A stretch of 37,176 nt of DNA from Kitasatospora aureofaciens (GCF_019192735.1 NZ_JAHTKP010000068.1:1-37176); one strand, 5' to 3'. Positions 26,506 to 35,047 are shown, counted from the stretch's first letter. Numbers and translations are program-made. The notes: generated by a model from the sequence alone, not told the origin.

Positions 26506-26679
26506 GGGGGTGTCCTTCCGGCGTGCGGGGGGGCGGCATGGTGGTGCGGCGGCGCGGGCTGAGCGTCAGGGCGCATCGCGGCGCGGCACGGGTACAGCAC
26601 GGACTGGGTACGCGGCGGCTCCCGGTGCGGGGCACTCGGGGCGGCCGGCGGTGACGGAAACGTAACAACGACCCGTTGG

Positions 26680-26698
26680 TAAGGCAAGCCTAACCTTC
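26680..26698. promoter_or_regulatory. Iron box 1 (DmdR/IdeR operator)
   Basis: TAAGGCAAGCCTAACCTTC matches the IdeR/DmdR1 consensus TWAGGTWAGSCTWACCTWA at 17 of 19 positions. It sits in the 247-bp divergent promoter region between the oxygenase and the binding-protein gene. When iron-loaded, the repressor should silence both directions. A possible -35 (TTGGTA, 26677) and -10 (TAGGGT, 26701) for the rightward operon overlap the two boxes. Confidence 0.88.
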
Positions 26699-26699
26699 T

Positions 26700-26718
26700 G
26701 TAGGGTAGCCAAACCTAA
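26700..26718. promoter_or_regulatory. Iron box 2 (DmdR/IdeR operator)
   Basis: GTAGGGTAGCCAAACCTAA matches the same consensus at 16 of 19 positions. Its centre is exactly 20 bp from that of box 1, so two dimers would lie on nearly the same face of the helix, next to each other. Confidence 0.85.
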
Positions 26719-26752
26719 GCATTGCTTCGCCCCTGAATCGAGGACGTACGAC

Positions 26753-28312
26753 GTGAGCGTCACCAGACGACAGCTGCTGTGGGCCACCGCCGGAATCGGC
26801 GCCGCAGGGGCGCTCGCCGCCTGTAGCAGCGGCAAGTCCGACTCCGGGACCACCGCGATCTCCGGCAGCGCGGGCGAACAGCCCCGCACCGGCGGCACGT
26901 TGAAGGTCGGCGCGCTCGGCCGGGCCTCCGCGATCACCCGCGACCCGCACGGCACCCAGGCCAACGAGAGCGACTACCTGATCATCAGCCTGCTCTACGA
27001 CACGCTGACCGTCCCGGGCGAGACGACGAACACCGCCCCCCGGCTGGCCGCCTCGTGGAAGCCCTCGGAGGACCTCAGGACCTGGCGGTTCACGATCGCC
27101 GACGGCGCCAAGTTCCATGACGGCACCCCGGTCACCGCCGACGACGTCGTCTGGTCCCTCAAGCGCCTGCGCAACACCCCCTCCGGCAAGAGCCGTCTGC
27201 CCGGCATCCAGCCCGAGGGCATCTCGGCCGAGGACGCGAGGACCGTCGTCCTGGTCTCCGACTACCCCAACGCCGAACTGCCGCTGCTCACCCGGCTCAC
27301 CACCTTCGTCCTCAAGAAGGACACCAAGGACGACGCCCTCGCCGGCGCCCCCGGCACCGGCCCCTTCAAGCTCGACTGGTACCGCGACGGCAACGCCCGC
27401 CTCGTGCGCAACGACGACTGGTACGGGGGCAGGCCGCCCCTGGACGCCATCGAGGTGCGCATCTTCGAGAGCCCCCAGGCGATGGCCAACGCCCTGCTCG
27501 CCGGGCAGATCGACCTCGCCTCCAACGTCGGCGCCGTCGCCGCCCGCACCGCCGAGGCCCGCAAGGACGTCCAGATCCTGCGCCGCCCCAACGACATGGC
27601 GATGCCCATCGTCATGCGCACCGCCGACGGCCCGTTCGCCGACGCCCGGGTCCGCGAGGCCCTGCGCCTGGCCGTCGACCGCGACGCCATGGTCAAGCAG
27701 GTGCTCTCCGGCTACGGCACCGTCGCCAACGACATCCTCGGCACCGGCGACCCCGTCTACGCCAAGGACATCCCGCAGCGGGGGCGTGACCTCGAAAGGG
27801 CCAAGCAGCTGCTCGCCGAGGCCGGCTTCGACACCGGCAGGACCTACGACCTGCTCACCACCGAGGACATCGCCGGCCTCGCCGAGTCCGCGACGCTCTT
27901 CGCCACCCAGGTCCGCGAGGCCGGTGTGAAGATCAACGTGGTCAAGCAGGACTCCAAGGTGTTCTGGGACGCCACCTGGCTCAAGGGCTCGCTCTACACC
28001 AGCTACTGGGGCACCAACGACTCGGTGGTCTTCTTCGCCTCGAAGACCATGCTCTCCGACGCCGGCCAGAACGAGGCCGGCTGGAACGAGCCCACCTTCG
28101 ACGAGGCCTACCGCAAGGCCATGGGCACCGCCGACGCCACCGAGCGCGGCAAGCTGCTGCACCGGCTCCAGGAGATCGAGTACGCCAAGTCCGGCTACCT
28201 GCTGTGGGGCATGGCCGACGGCATCGACCTCGCCGCCTCCGCCGTGCGCGGCCTGCCCAAGCTCCCCGGCTACGGGCGAGTCCAGCTCGAAAAGACATGG
28301 CTGGCCCGTTGA
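26753..28312 (+). CDS. ABC transporter substrate-binding lipoprotein, family 5 (Opp/Nik type)
   Basis: This 519-residue extracellular binding protein starts at GTG 26753, with GAGGA 8 nt upstream. The N-terminus MSVTRRQLLW has a twin-arginine motif, and the lipobox LAAC puts the lipid-modified Cys at residue 24, so it is probably a Tat-exported lipoprotein. Family 5 features include the GALGRASAITRDPHG opening, RTWRFTIADGAKFHDGTPVTADDVVWSLKR-type strand (27081-27160), and ARVREALRLAVDRDAMV. This class binds oligopeptides, nickel complexes and opine metallophores (CntA). It is the first gene behind the iron boxes, so it likely captures the metal-loaded product of the divergent enzymes. Confidence 0.92.
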   Translation: MSVTRRQLLWATAGIGAAGALAACSSGKSDSGTTAISGSAGEQPRTGGTLKVGALGRASAITRDPHGTQANESDYLIISLLYDTLTVPGETTNTAPRLAASWKPSEDLRTWRFTIADGAKFHDGTPVTADDVVWSLKRLRNTPSGKSRLPGIQPEGISAEDARTVVLVSDYPNAELPLLTRLTTFVLKKDTKDDALAGAPGTGPFKLDWYRDGNARLVRNDDWYGGRPPLDAIEVRIFESPQAMANALLAGQIDLASNVGAVAARTAEARKDVQILRRPNDMAMPIVMRTADGPFADARVREALRLAVDRDAMVKQVLSGYGTVANDILGTGDPVYAKDIPQRGRDLERAKQLLAEAGFDTGRTYDLLTTEDIAGLAESATLFATQVREAGVKINVVKQDSKVFWDATWLKGSLYTSYWGTNDSVVFFASKTMLSDAGQNEAGWNEPTFDEAYRKAMGTADATERGKLLHRLQEIEYAKSGYLLWGMADGIDLAASAVRGLPKLPGYGRVQLEKTWLAR

Positions 28313-29304
28313 CCGACACCGCCACCGCTGGGGGCGCCACCGCGCCCCCGGCGCTCCCCCCTGCCGTCAGGGCCCTGGGACGGGCCGCGCGCCTGACCGC
28401 CAAACGCCTGCTCCTGCTGCTCGTCCTGCTCGCCGCCGTGTTCGCGGCCGTCTCCCTGCTGCCCGGGGACGCGGCCAACGCCACCTCCGAACGCGGCGAG
28501 TCCGCGGCCGACCTGGCCGCGCGCCGCGCCGCCCTCGGGCTCGACCGGCCGCTCCCGGAACGCTTCTGGGACTGGATGACCGGCCTGCCCGCCGGCGACC
28601 TCGGCACCACCGCCCACGGACAGCCCGTCACCTCCGTGCTCTCCGGCCCCTTCCCCAACACCCTGCTGCTCGGCGGCCTCGCCCTCGCCGCGAGCATCCT
28701 CGGCGCCCTCGCCCTCGGCAGCTGGTCCGCCCTGCGCCCCGGCGGCCGGGCCGACCGGACCATCGCCGTGCTCGCCACCACCGCGTTCGCACTGCCCGAA
28801 TTCGTGCTCTCCGTCGGCCTGTTGCTCGTCCTCTCGCTCTGGACCGGCTGGCTGCCGGCGGTCACCCTCACCGGCCCCGACGGCGCACCCGCCTCCTGGG
28901 ACATGATCGTGCTGCCCGCCCTCGCCCTCGCCATCCCGCAGATCGGCTGGAACACCCGGATCGTCCGCGGTGCCCTCGCCGACCAGGCCGCGCTGCCGCA
29001 CGTACGGGCCGCCGTCCTCGACGGACTGCCCCGCCACCGCATCCTCACCCACCACATGCTGCCGGGCGCCCTGCCCGCCATCGCCGTCGCCACCGCCACC
29101 TCGGCCGGCATGCTGCTCGGCGGCGCCGTCGTCGTCGAGACGCTGTTCAACTACCCCGGCATCGGCGCCGTCCTCGCCGGCGCCATCGCCGACCGGGACA
29201 CCCCGCTGGTGGCCGGCGTCGTCGCCGCCACCGGAGCCGCCATCAGCACGCTGCTCCTGCTGGCCGACCTCGTCCGCGACCGCGTCCTGGGGGCCGCCCG
29301 ATGA
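28297..29304 (+). CDS. ABC transporter permease, OppB/NikB type
   Basis: This is a 335-residue inner-membrane subunit. ATG 28297 overlaps the binding-protein gene by 16 bases. It has a first transmembrane segment at about 38-56 (LLLLLVLLAAVFAAVSLLPG), a periplasmic loop with the family pattern LGLDRPLPERFWDWM, then further membrane helices. The cytoplasmic EAA-like loop AAVLDGLPRHRILTHHMLPG contacts the ATPase. It forms a heterodimer with the next gene's product. The four-gene operon is tightly overlapped throughout. Confidence 0.9.
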   Translation: MAGPLTDTATAGGATAPPALPPAVRALGRAARLTAKRLLLLLVLLAAVFAAVSLLPGDAANATSERGESAADLAARRAALGLDRPLPERFWDWMTGLPAGDLGTTAHGQPVTSVLSGPFPNTLLLGGLALAASILGALALGSWSALRPGGRADRTIAVLATTAFALPEFVLSVGLLLVLSLWTGWLPAVTLTGPDGAPASWDMIVLPALALAIPQIGWNTRIVRGALADQAALPHVRAAVLDGLPRHRILTHHMLPGALPAIAVATATSAGMLLGGAVVVETLFNYPGIGAVLAGAIADRDTPLVAGVVAATGAAISTLLLLADLVRDRVLGAAR

Positions 29305-30119
29305 CCACCGCGCCCCGCCCGCGCCGCGCTCTCCTGTACGTCGTTCCGGCGCTCCTGCTCGTCCTGGTCGCGCTCACCGGGCCGCTGTTCGCCCCGCACC
29401 CCATCGACGCGCCGGTCACCGCACCGTACGAAGTCCCGTCCGGCGATGCCGCGTTGGGCGGCGACCAGCTCGGGCGCGATGTCCTCAGCCGTCTGCTGCA
29501 CGGCGGCGCCCCGCTGATCGCCACCGCGCTCGCCGTCGCCGTCCTGGTCACCGGCATCGCGACTCTGCTCGGCATCCTCTGCGCCCTGCGCCCCCGCCTC
29601 GGCCGCTGGGTCGAACAGACGGCCGACGTCGCCATCCTGCTGCCCGCCGTCCTCGGCATCATGCTCATCGCCCTCGCCTGGCCCGCCGGCGGGCGCCTGC
29701 CCGTCGCCGCCGCGGCCACCGTCCTCGGCATCCCCTACGCCGTACGGGTCGTCGCCGCGGCCGCCGCACCCATCGCCGCCACCGGCTACATCGAGGCCGC
29801 CACCGCCGGCGGCGAACGCCTCTGGTACCTGATGGCCCGCGAGGTACTGCCCAACCTGCGCGCCACCCTCCTCGCCCTGTTCGGCCTGCGCTTCGTCGAA
29901 GGCGTCTACGTCGTCTCCGTCGCCGCCTTCCTCCAGCTCGGCCCCCAACCACCCGAAGCCGACTGGGCGTTGATGATCCGCGAGAACGCCGCCGGAATCA
30001 TGCTCAACCCCTGGGCCGTCGCGGCGCCCTGCCTCGCCATCGGGCTGCTCGCCGTCAGCGTCAACCTCGCGGCCGAAGCCATCACCCCCGACCGGCCCAC
30101 CACGGAGACCAGGCTGTGA
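29301..30119 (+). CDS. ABC transporter permease, OppC/DppC/NikC type
   Basis: This is a 272-residue inner-membrane permease starting in an ATGA overlap with the preceding gene. A first hydrophobic helix (about 10-30) is followed by the family segment GGDQLGRDVLSRLLHGG, then five more helices. The EAA loop is EAATAGGERLWYLMAREVLPN. It ends in a GTGA overlap with the ATPase gene. It is the second half of the importer channel. Confidence 0.92.
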   Translation: MTTAPRPRRALLYVVPALLLVLVALTGPLFAPHPIDAPVTAPYEVPSGDAALGGDQLGRDVLSRLLHGGAPLIATALAVAVLVTGIATLLGILCALRPRLGRWVEQTADVAILLPAVLGIMLIALAWPAGGRLPVAAAATVLGIPYAVRVVAAAAAPIAATGYIEAATAGGERLWYLMAREVLPNLRATLLALFGLRFVEGVYVVSVAAFLQLGPQPPEADWALMIRENAAGIMLNPWAVAAPCLAIGLLAVSVNLAAEAITPDRPTTETRL

Positions 30120-31591
30120 CTCCTGCTGTGACCCCCATCGCCGAAGCAACCGACCTCTCCATCGCCCTCGCCGACGGCACCCCCCTGCTCACCCGGGCCG
30201 GCCTCACCCTCACCCCCGGCCGCATCCACGCCGTCACCGGGCCCTCCGGCACCGGCAAGACCACCCTGCTGCGCGCCCTCGTCGGCGACCTCCCTCCGGA
30301 CGCCCGCGTCACCTCCGGCAGCATCACCGTGCAGGGCCACGACCTCCTCGCCCTGCCGCCCGCCCGCCTGCGCGAGCTGCGCCGCCACCACCTCGCCTAC
30401 CTCGGCCAGGACCCCGGATCCGCCCTCAACCCCCGCATGCGCGTCGACCGCCTCATTCTGGAGACCGCACCCGACCGCCACCGCGACACCCTGGAACAGC
30501 TCCTCACCCAGGTCCGCCTGCCCACCGGTACCGGGCTCGAACACCGCCGCCCCGCCGGCCTCTCGGGCGGCCAGCAGCGCCGCGTCGCCCTCGCACGCGC
30601 CCTCGCACGCCGGCCCGCCGTGCTCCTCCTCGACGAACCCACCGCCGGACTCGACACCGACCTGCGCGACGACATCGCCGACCTGCTGCGCCAACTCGCC
30701 GACCAGCACGGCCTGGCGATCGCCCTCGCCAGCCACGACCCGGAGTTCGTCCGGCGGTGCGCCGACGACGTCCTCACCCTCGACCACCCCTCGGCCGTCG
30801 CTGTACCCCCCGCGCGTACCGTCCCCCGGCGTGCTCCGGCCACCGCCCCGACGACCACCGCCCCGACGACCACCGCCGCGACAACCACCGGACTGAGCGC
30901 GCGCGGAATCTCGGCACGCGTCGGCACCGGGGCCGAGGCACGCACCCTCCTGCAGGACATCGACCTCGACCTGGCCCCCGGCACCTGCACCGCCATCACC
31001 GGCCCCTCCGGCTGCGGAAAGACCACCCTGACCCGCGTCCTGGCCGGCCTGCACCCCGCCGACAGCGGCACCCTCAGCCTGGACGGAACGCGGCTGCCCG
31101 GCGCCAACCACGCCCGCACCCGCGACCAGCGCCGCCAGATCCAGCTCGTCCCCCAGAACCCGCTCGGCGCCCTCAACCCCGCCCACACCGTCGGCTCCAC
31201 GCTCGCCCGCCCCCTGCGCCTGCACCTCGGCCTGCCCGCCGCCCAGTGCGCCGGCCGCGTCACCCAGCTCCTGGAATCGGTCAACCTGCCCCCCGACTTC
31301 GCCACCCGCTACCCCCACCAGCTCTCCGGCGGCCAGCGCCAGCGCGTCTCCATAGCCCGCGCCCTCGCCGCCGAACCCCGCGTGCTGCTGTGCGACGAAG
31401 TCACGTCCGCCCTCGACCCCGACACCGCCGTCGCGATCATGCAACTCCTCCACGACCTGCGCGAACGCCACCACCTCGCCCTCGCTTTCATCAGCCATGA
31501 CCTCCCCTTGGCCACCGCGCACGCGGACACCGTCCTCGAACTCGGCACCACCGCCACGGCCCCCGGCCGGGCTGCCCGCCTGACGTGCTGA
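30116..31591 (+). CDS. Fused double ABC ATPase (OppD-OppF/NikDE-like)
   Basis: A single 491-residue protein carries both nucleotide-binding domains of an Opp/Nik-type importer. NBD1 (about 1-230) has Walker A GPSGTGKTT, signature LSGGQQRR and Walker B VLLLDEPTAGLD. A Thr/Ala/Pro linker (around 240-258, PTTTAPTTTAATTT) leads to NBD2, with GPSGCGKTT, LSGGQRQR and VLLCDEVTSALD. Both sites look catalytically complete. The start is GTG 30116, overlapping the permease stop, with GGAG 8 nt upstream; the frame stays open far upstream to 28970 only because of GC bias. It powers uptake by the two preceding permeases. Confidence 0.93.
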   Translation: MTPAVTPIAEATDLSIALADGTPLLTRAGLTLTPGRIHAVTGPSGTGKTTLLRALVGDLPPDARVTSGSITVQGHDLLALPPARLRELRRHHLAYLGQDPGSALNPRMRVDRLILETAPDRHRDTLEQLLTQVRLPTGTGLEHRRPAGLSGGQQRRVALARALARRPAVLLLDEPTAGLDTDLRDDIADLLRQLADQHGLAIALASHDPEFVRRCADDVLTLDHPSAVAVPPARTVPRRAPATAPTTTAPTTTAATTTGLSARGISARVGTGAEARTLLQDIDLDLAPGTCTAITGPSGCGKTTLTRVLAGLHPADSGTLSLDGTRLPGANHARTRDQRRQIQLVPQNPLGALNPAHTVGSTLARPLRLHLGLPAAQCAGRVTQLLESVNLPPDFATRYPHQLSGGQRQRVSIARALAAEPRVLLCDEVTSALDPDTAVAIMQLLHDLRERHHLALAFISHDLPLATAHADTVLELGTTATAPGRAARLTC

Positions 31592-31742
31592 GATATGGCC
31601 GGGCGCCACAGGGGGGAACCTCACCTTCTGGGCCTGCCCCAGCCACCCAACCCAGCCGCCCCAAGGAATTCTTCCCGGCCGAGGCCAAGACCACCACCCG
31701 CGCGTCCCTCTTCTGATCGCGGTGACGCAGGCTTGAGCACAA

Positions 31743-31790
31743 CAGGCCCCGTGTTCCACCGCCCACTCGGGCGATGGAACACGGGGCCTG
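31743..31790 (+). terminator. Terminator of the iron-regulated importer operon
   Basis: A perfect 16-bp stem (31743-31758 with 31775-31790) contains a further 4-bp stem (31761-31764 with 31769-31772) in its loop. It lies 152 bp past the ATPase stop, in the 446-bp gap 31592-32037, whose only other candidate content is a short minus-strand frame. Confidence 0.9.
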
Positions 31791-31807
31791 GCGCGGCGGG
31801 CGGGCCG

Positions 31808-31921
31808 TCAGACGAGGACGACCGGTTCGCCGGTCAACTCGACACCGGCTCGGCCCAGTTCGGCGAGGGCGTGAGCGACGACGACGATCAGTGCACGGCC
31901 CACGGCCCAGCCCTTTCTCAC
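31808..31921 (-). CDS. Possible 37-aa peptide
   Basis: A GTG-started frame with GAGG about 7 nt upstream encodes a short basic N-terminus (RKGWAVGR), a hydrophobic segment (ALIVVVAHALAEL) and a tail ending TGEPVVLV. It could be a small membrane peptide or chance in GC-rich DNA; nothing else supports it. The terminator at 31743-31790 would lie just downstream of it as well. Confidence 0.3.
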   Translation of the reverse strand: MRKGWAVGRALIVVVAHALAELGRAGVELTGEPVVLV

Positions 31922-32037
31922 GGGAAACCTCACGTCCCCCACCCATGCCCCGCTCTACGGCAGAAGGCGCCTCCCCGGCACGTCATTCACTCGGCCGAGT
32001 GCACGCCACCATCGCGTTGACACGACGGGGCCGGCAG

Positions 32038-33222
32038 TCAAGTCCGTTCCGGGTGATGGGGCGTGACCTTGGCGTCGGTGACCGGGCCCGTCGAGCGCTG
32101 GAGGGAGTGCAGGATCGCGAGGCCCTGGCTGACGATGCCCGCCGCCATCTGGTTGACGCCGTCGCTGCCGTTGAGGACGGTCAGGTCGGCTCCCGACATG
32201 CCCCGGGCCGCCGCATCCGCGAGCGCCGGGAGGTTCTCCACGATCCGGTTGGCCGCGATGAGCTCCTGGTTGCCGCCGCGCAGGGAATCGGCCCGGGCGG
32301 TGTTGGCGTCCGCCTGCGCCTGGGCGAGCGTCCGCTCGCTGTAGGCGTTGCCGTCCGCCTCGAACTTCATCCGGTCACGGCCGGCTTCGGCCAGCGTCCG
32401 CTGCCGGTACGCCTCCGCGTCCGCCGGGCGCCGTACCTCCGCTTCCAGCTGTTGCGCGGCCAGCGCGGCCCGGCGCTCGGCGAGCGCGGTCTGCTCCTCG
32501 ATCACGTCCTGGGAGGCCTTGGCCTCGGCGAGCGGACCGGCCTGGGCGGCGCGGGCCCTGGACTGCTCCGTCTCGGCGAGGAAGCCGGCCTTCTTGATCG
32601 CGGTGTCACGCTCGTACTCGGCCTTCAGTGCGGCCGCCTGCTGCTCCCGCTCGGTGGCCTCCTGGTCCGCCTTGGCCTGGGCGATCCGGGCCTGGCTGGC
32701 GACCGCCGCCGCGTGCGGCGCGGCCAGGTTGTTGATGTAGCCGGTCGAGTCCTCGATCTCCTGGATCTGCAGCGCGTCAACCACGATGCCGAGCTTCTCC
32801 ATCTCGCCGTGGCTGCCAGCCATCACCTCCTGGGCGACCCTGCTGCGCTCCCGGATGATCTGCTCGACGGTGAGCCCGCCGATGATCGACCGCAGGTGGC
32901 CGGCGAAGATCCGGCCGACGAGCTCCTCCATCTGGTCCTGTTCCGACAGGAAGCGGCGGGCGGCGTTGGCGATCGACACGGCGTCGTCGCCGACCTTGAA
33001 CACGCAGACCGCGCGCACGGTGAGCCGGATCCCCTGCTGGGTCACGCAGTCCTCGGCGATCTCCGCCTCGCGAAGGGCCAGGGAGAGCATGCGGACCTTC
33101 TGCTTGACCGGCAGGACGAGGCTGCCGTGGCCGGTCACGATGCGGAACTGGGTGTCCTGCTCCTGGTGGGAACCGGAGATGAGCATCGCCTCGTTGGGCG
33201 CGGGAACGTGCCAGAAGAACAT
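32038..33222 (-). CDS. Flotillin/SPFH-domain protein
   Basis: This 394-residue protein has an SPFH (band 7) domain at about 1-165: VPAPNEAMLISG at the start, then VLPVKQKVRMLSLALREAE and LTVRAVCVFKVGDD. A long Ala/Glu/Gln/Arg-rich coiled coil (about 170-310, many EAxR and QAxA repeats) and a short C-terminal region follow, as in flotillins and YqiK, which organise membrane microdomains. A classical N-terminal transmembrane helix is weak or missing (MFFWHVP only), so membrane attachment may be peripheral. ATG 33222 has AGGTGG upstream. The upstream NfeD-like gene supports the assignment, as these two families commonly occur together. Confidence 0.9.
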   Translation of the reverse strand: MFFWHVPAPNEAMLISGSHQEQDTQFRIVTGHGSLVLPVKQKVRMLSLALREAEIAEDCVTQQGIRLTVRAVCVFKVGDDAVSIANAARRFLSEQDQMEELVGRIFAGHLRSIIGGLTVEQIIRERSRVAQEVMAGSHGEMEKLGIVVDALQIQEIEDSTGYINNLAAPHAAAVASQARIAQAKADQEATEREQQAAALKAEYERDTAIKKAGFLAETEQSRARAAQAGPLAEAKASQDVIEEQTALAERRAALAAQQLEAEVRRPADAEAYRQRTLAEAGRDRMKFEADGNAYSERTLAQAQADANTARADSLRGGNQELIAANRIVENLPALADAAARGMSGADLTVLNGSDGVNQMAAGIVSQGLAILHSLQRSTGPVTDAKVTPHHPERT

Positions 33223-33284
33223 GACCGACCACCTGACCTGCTGGGATTCGACATCGCGGTGAGGACGGCCGAAGGCGGTCGCGG

Positions 33285-33521
33285 TCAGGACGGCAGCAGC
33301 TCGACGATCACCGAACGGGCCGAGATCGCGTCCACCACGACCACCCGGACGTCCCGGCCGACCGGTACCGAGCACCAGGCCGCGAACACCTCAGAGCCGC
33401 CCCGAAGGGCGACCAGGACCTCACCCGGACCGCCCAGTGGAATGGGCACCGTCACCTTTCCGACGGCTCCGACCGGGCTCTGCGAGGAGTCATCGTGTGC
33501 GGGCATGCGCTCTCGGGCCAC
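33285..33521 (-). CDS. NfeD-like OB-fold protein, partner of flotillin
   Basis: This is a 78-residue protein from GTG 33521 (GGAGG 5 nt upstream). It is predicted all-beta: VGAVGKVTVPIPLGGPGEVLVALRG opens a small OB-fold and VGRDVRVVVVDAISARSVIVELLPS closes it, the pattern of the C-terminal soluble domain of NfeD. The membrane part of NfeD is absent, giving the short form. It is 62 bp upstream of the flotillin gene on the same strand and is presumably co-transcribed. Confidence 0.78.
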   Translation of the reverse strand: MARERMPAHDDSSQSPVGAVGKVTVPIPLGGPGEVLVALRGGSEVFAAWCSVPVGRDVRVVVVDAISARSVIVELLPS

Positions 33522-33696
33522 CGGCGCCTCCGGTCATCAGGTCCGCCGCACGGGAACCGTGAACGGTCACAGGCCACCACCATTTCCACGGTACTCCGGC
33601 GCCGCGGGTCCGCCAGGAGAGGTCGTCCGGGGGCGCCGCCCCGCTTGTATCGTCTGTCTTCCACGGCCATGTGGCATGCGGTATGAAGGGACGAGC

Positions 33697-34971
33697 ATGA
33701 CTACTCCTGGTTCCACCACCGGTGACCTGCTGTCGCAGCGCGACCGCGCCTTGCGGGACTACGAGGCGCTGACGGGCCTCGGGCTCTCCCTCGATCTCAC
33801 CCGGGGCAAGCCGTCGCCCGCGCAACTCGACCTCTCCCAGGACCTGTTGGACCTGCCCGGCGCCCGCCACACCGCGGCCGACGGCACCGACTGCCGCAAC
33901 TACGGCGGCCTCCAGGGCCTCCCCGAACTCCGCGAGATCTTCGCCGAGCTGCTCCGCGTCCCGGTCGGGCAGCTGCTGGCCGCGGGGAACTCCAGCCTGG
34001 AGCTGATGCACGACTGCCTGGTGCACGCGCTCCTCGGCGTGCTCCCCGGGGCCGCCGCCCGCTGGGCCGACGAGGAGCGCATCGCCTTCCTGTCCCCGGT
34101 CCCGGGATACGACCGGCACTTCGCCCTGTGCGAACGGTTCGGCATCGAGATGATCCCCGTCCCGATGACGGACGAGGGCCCCGACATGGACGTCGTCGAG
34201 CGCCTGGTCGCCGGGGACGCCGCGATCAAGGGCATCTGGTGCGTTCCCACGTACAGCAACCCGGACGGGACGTGCTACAGCGACCGGGTCGTGGAGCGGC
34301 TGGCCGCCATGGCGACCGCGGCACCGGACTTCCGGATCTTCTGGGACAACGCGTACGCGGTCCATCACCTGACCGACGAGGCCGTGGAGACCCCCGACGT
34401 GCTGGCCGCCTGCGCGACGCACGGTCACCCGGACCGTCCCTTCGTCTTCGGTTCCACCTCGAAGATCACCTTCGCCGGTGCCGGTGTCGCCTTCTTCGGC
34501 TCCTCCCGGGCCAACGTGGACTGGCTGCTCGCCAACAGCGGCAAGCGGTCGATCGGCCCGGACAAGATCAACCAGCTCCGCCACGTCCTGTTCCTGCGGG
34601 ACGCGGAGGGCGTCCGCGCGCACATGCGGCGCCACCGCGCCCTGCTCCAGCCGAAGTTCGAGGCGGTCCACCGCATCCTCGACAAGGAGCTCGGGGGCAC
34701 CGGACTGGCCCGCTGGACCGAGCCCAAGGGCGGGTACTTCGTCTGTCTCGACGTCCTGGACGGCGGCGCGGCCGAGGTCGTCCGGCTCGCGAAGCAGGCC
34801 GGCATCGCGCTGACTCCCGCCGGGGCCACCCACCCCTACGGGGACGACCCGCGGGACGCGACGATCCGGATCGCGCCCAGCTACCCCTCCACCGAGGAGC
34901 TCGAACAGGCGGTCGCCGGGCTCGCCATCTGCGTCCGGCTGGTCGGCTACGAGCGGCTCCTGGCGCGGTAG
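33697..34971 (+). CDS. Aspartate aminotransferase, class Ic-type (PLP)
   Basis: A fold-type I PLP aminotransferase of 424 residues. GAAGGG stands 6 nt before ATG 33697. Landmarks are DLTRGKPSPAQLDLS near the N-terminus, NYGGLQGLPELR, the cofactor Asp/Tyr in FWDNAYAVHHL, the Schiff-base lysine K256 in GSTSKITFAGAG, and a C-terminal Arg in TIRIAPSYPS. This arrangement matches the aspartate aminotransferase subgroup found in actinobacteria and some other bacteria, distinct from AspC. The overlong open frame from 31774 is an artefact of base composition. It stands alone, divergent from the flotillin pair and followed by a terminator. Confidence 0.88.
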   Translation: MTTPGSTTGDLLSQRDRALRDYEALTGLGLSLDLTRGKPSPAQLDLSQDLLDLPGARHTAADGTDCRNYGGLQGLPELREIFAELLRVPVGQLLAAGNSSLELMHDCLVHALLGVLPGAAARWADEERIAFLSPVPGYDRHFALCERFGIEMIPVPMTDEGPDMDVVERLVAGDAAIKGIWCVPTYSNPDGTCYSDRVVERLAAMATAAPDFRIFWDNAYAVHHLTDEAVETPDVLAACATHGHPDRPFVFGSTSKITFAGAGVAFFGSSRANVDWLLANSGKRSIGPDKINQLRHVLFLRDAEGVRAHMRRHRALLQPKFEAVHRILDKELGGTGLARWTEPKGGYFVCLDVLDGGAAEVVRLAKQAGIALTPAGATHPYGDDPRDATIRIAPSYPSTEELEQAVAGLAICVRLVGYERLLAR

Positions 34972-35006
34972 CCACGGCGGACACCGCCGCTCCTGCCGAC
35001 AAAGCA

Positions 35007-35036
35007 AACCGCCCCGGCCAGATGGCCGGGGCGGTT
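35007..35036 (+). terminator. Terminator after the aminotransferase
   Basis: A perfect 13-bp stem (35007-35019 with 35024-35036) with loop AGAT is followed by CATT. It also lies just past the stop of the DUF397 gene on the other strand and can work both ways. Confidence 0.92.
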
Positions 35037-35047
35037 CATTCGCTCGG

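Noticed and set aside
28970..30115. Upstream extension of the double ATPase, giving 873 codons
   Set aside because: The extension runs through both permease genes in another frame and is Arg/Pro-rich; the GTG at 30116 with a ribosome site and the overlap with the permease stop is the natural start.
31774..33696. Upstream extension of the aminotransferase, giving 1065 codons
   Set aside because: It is antisense to the flotillin and NfeD-like genes and has no domain; the family N-terminus begins at 33697.
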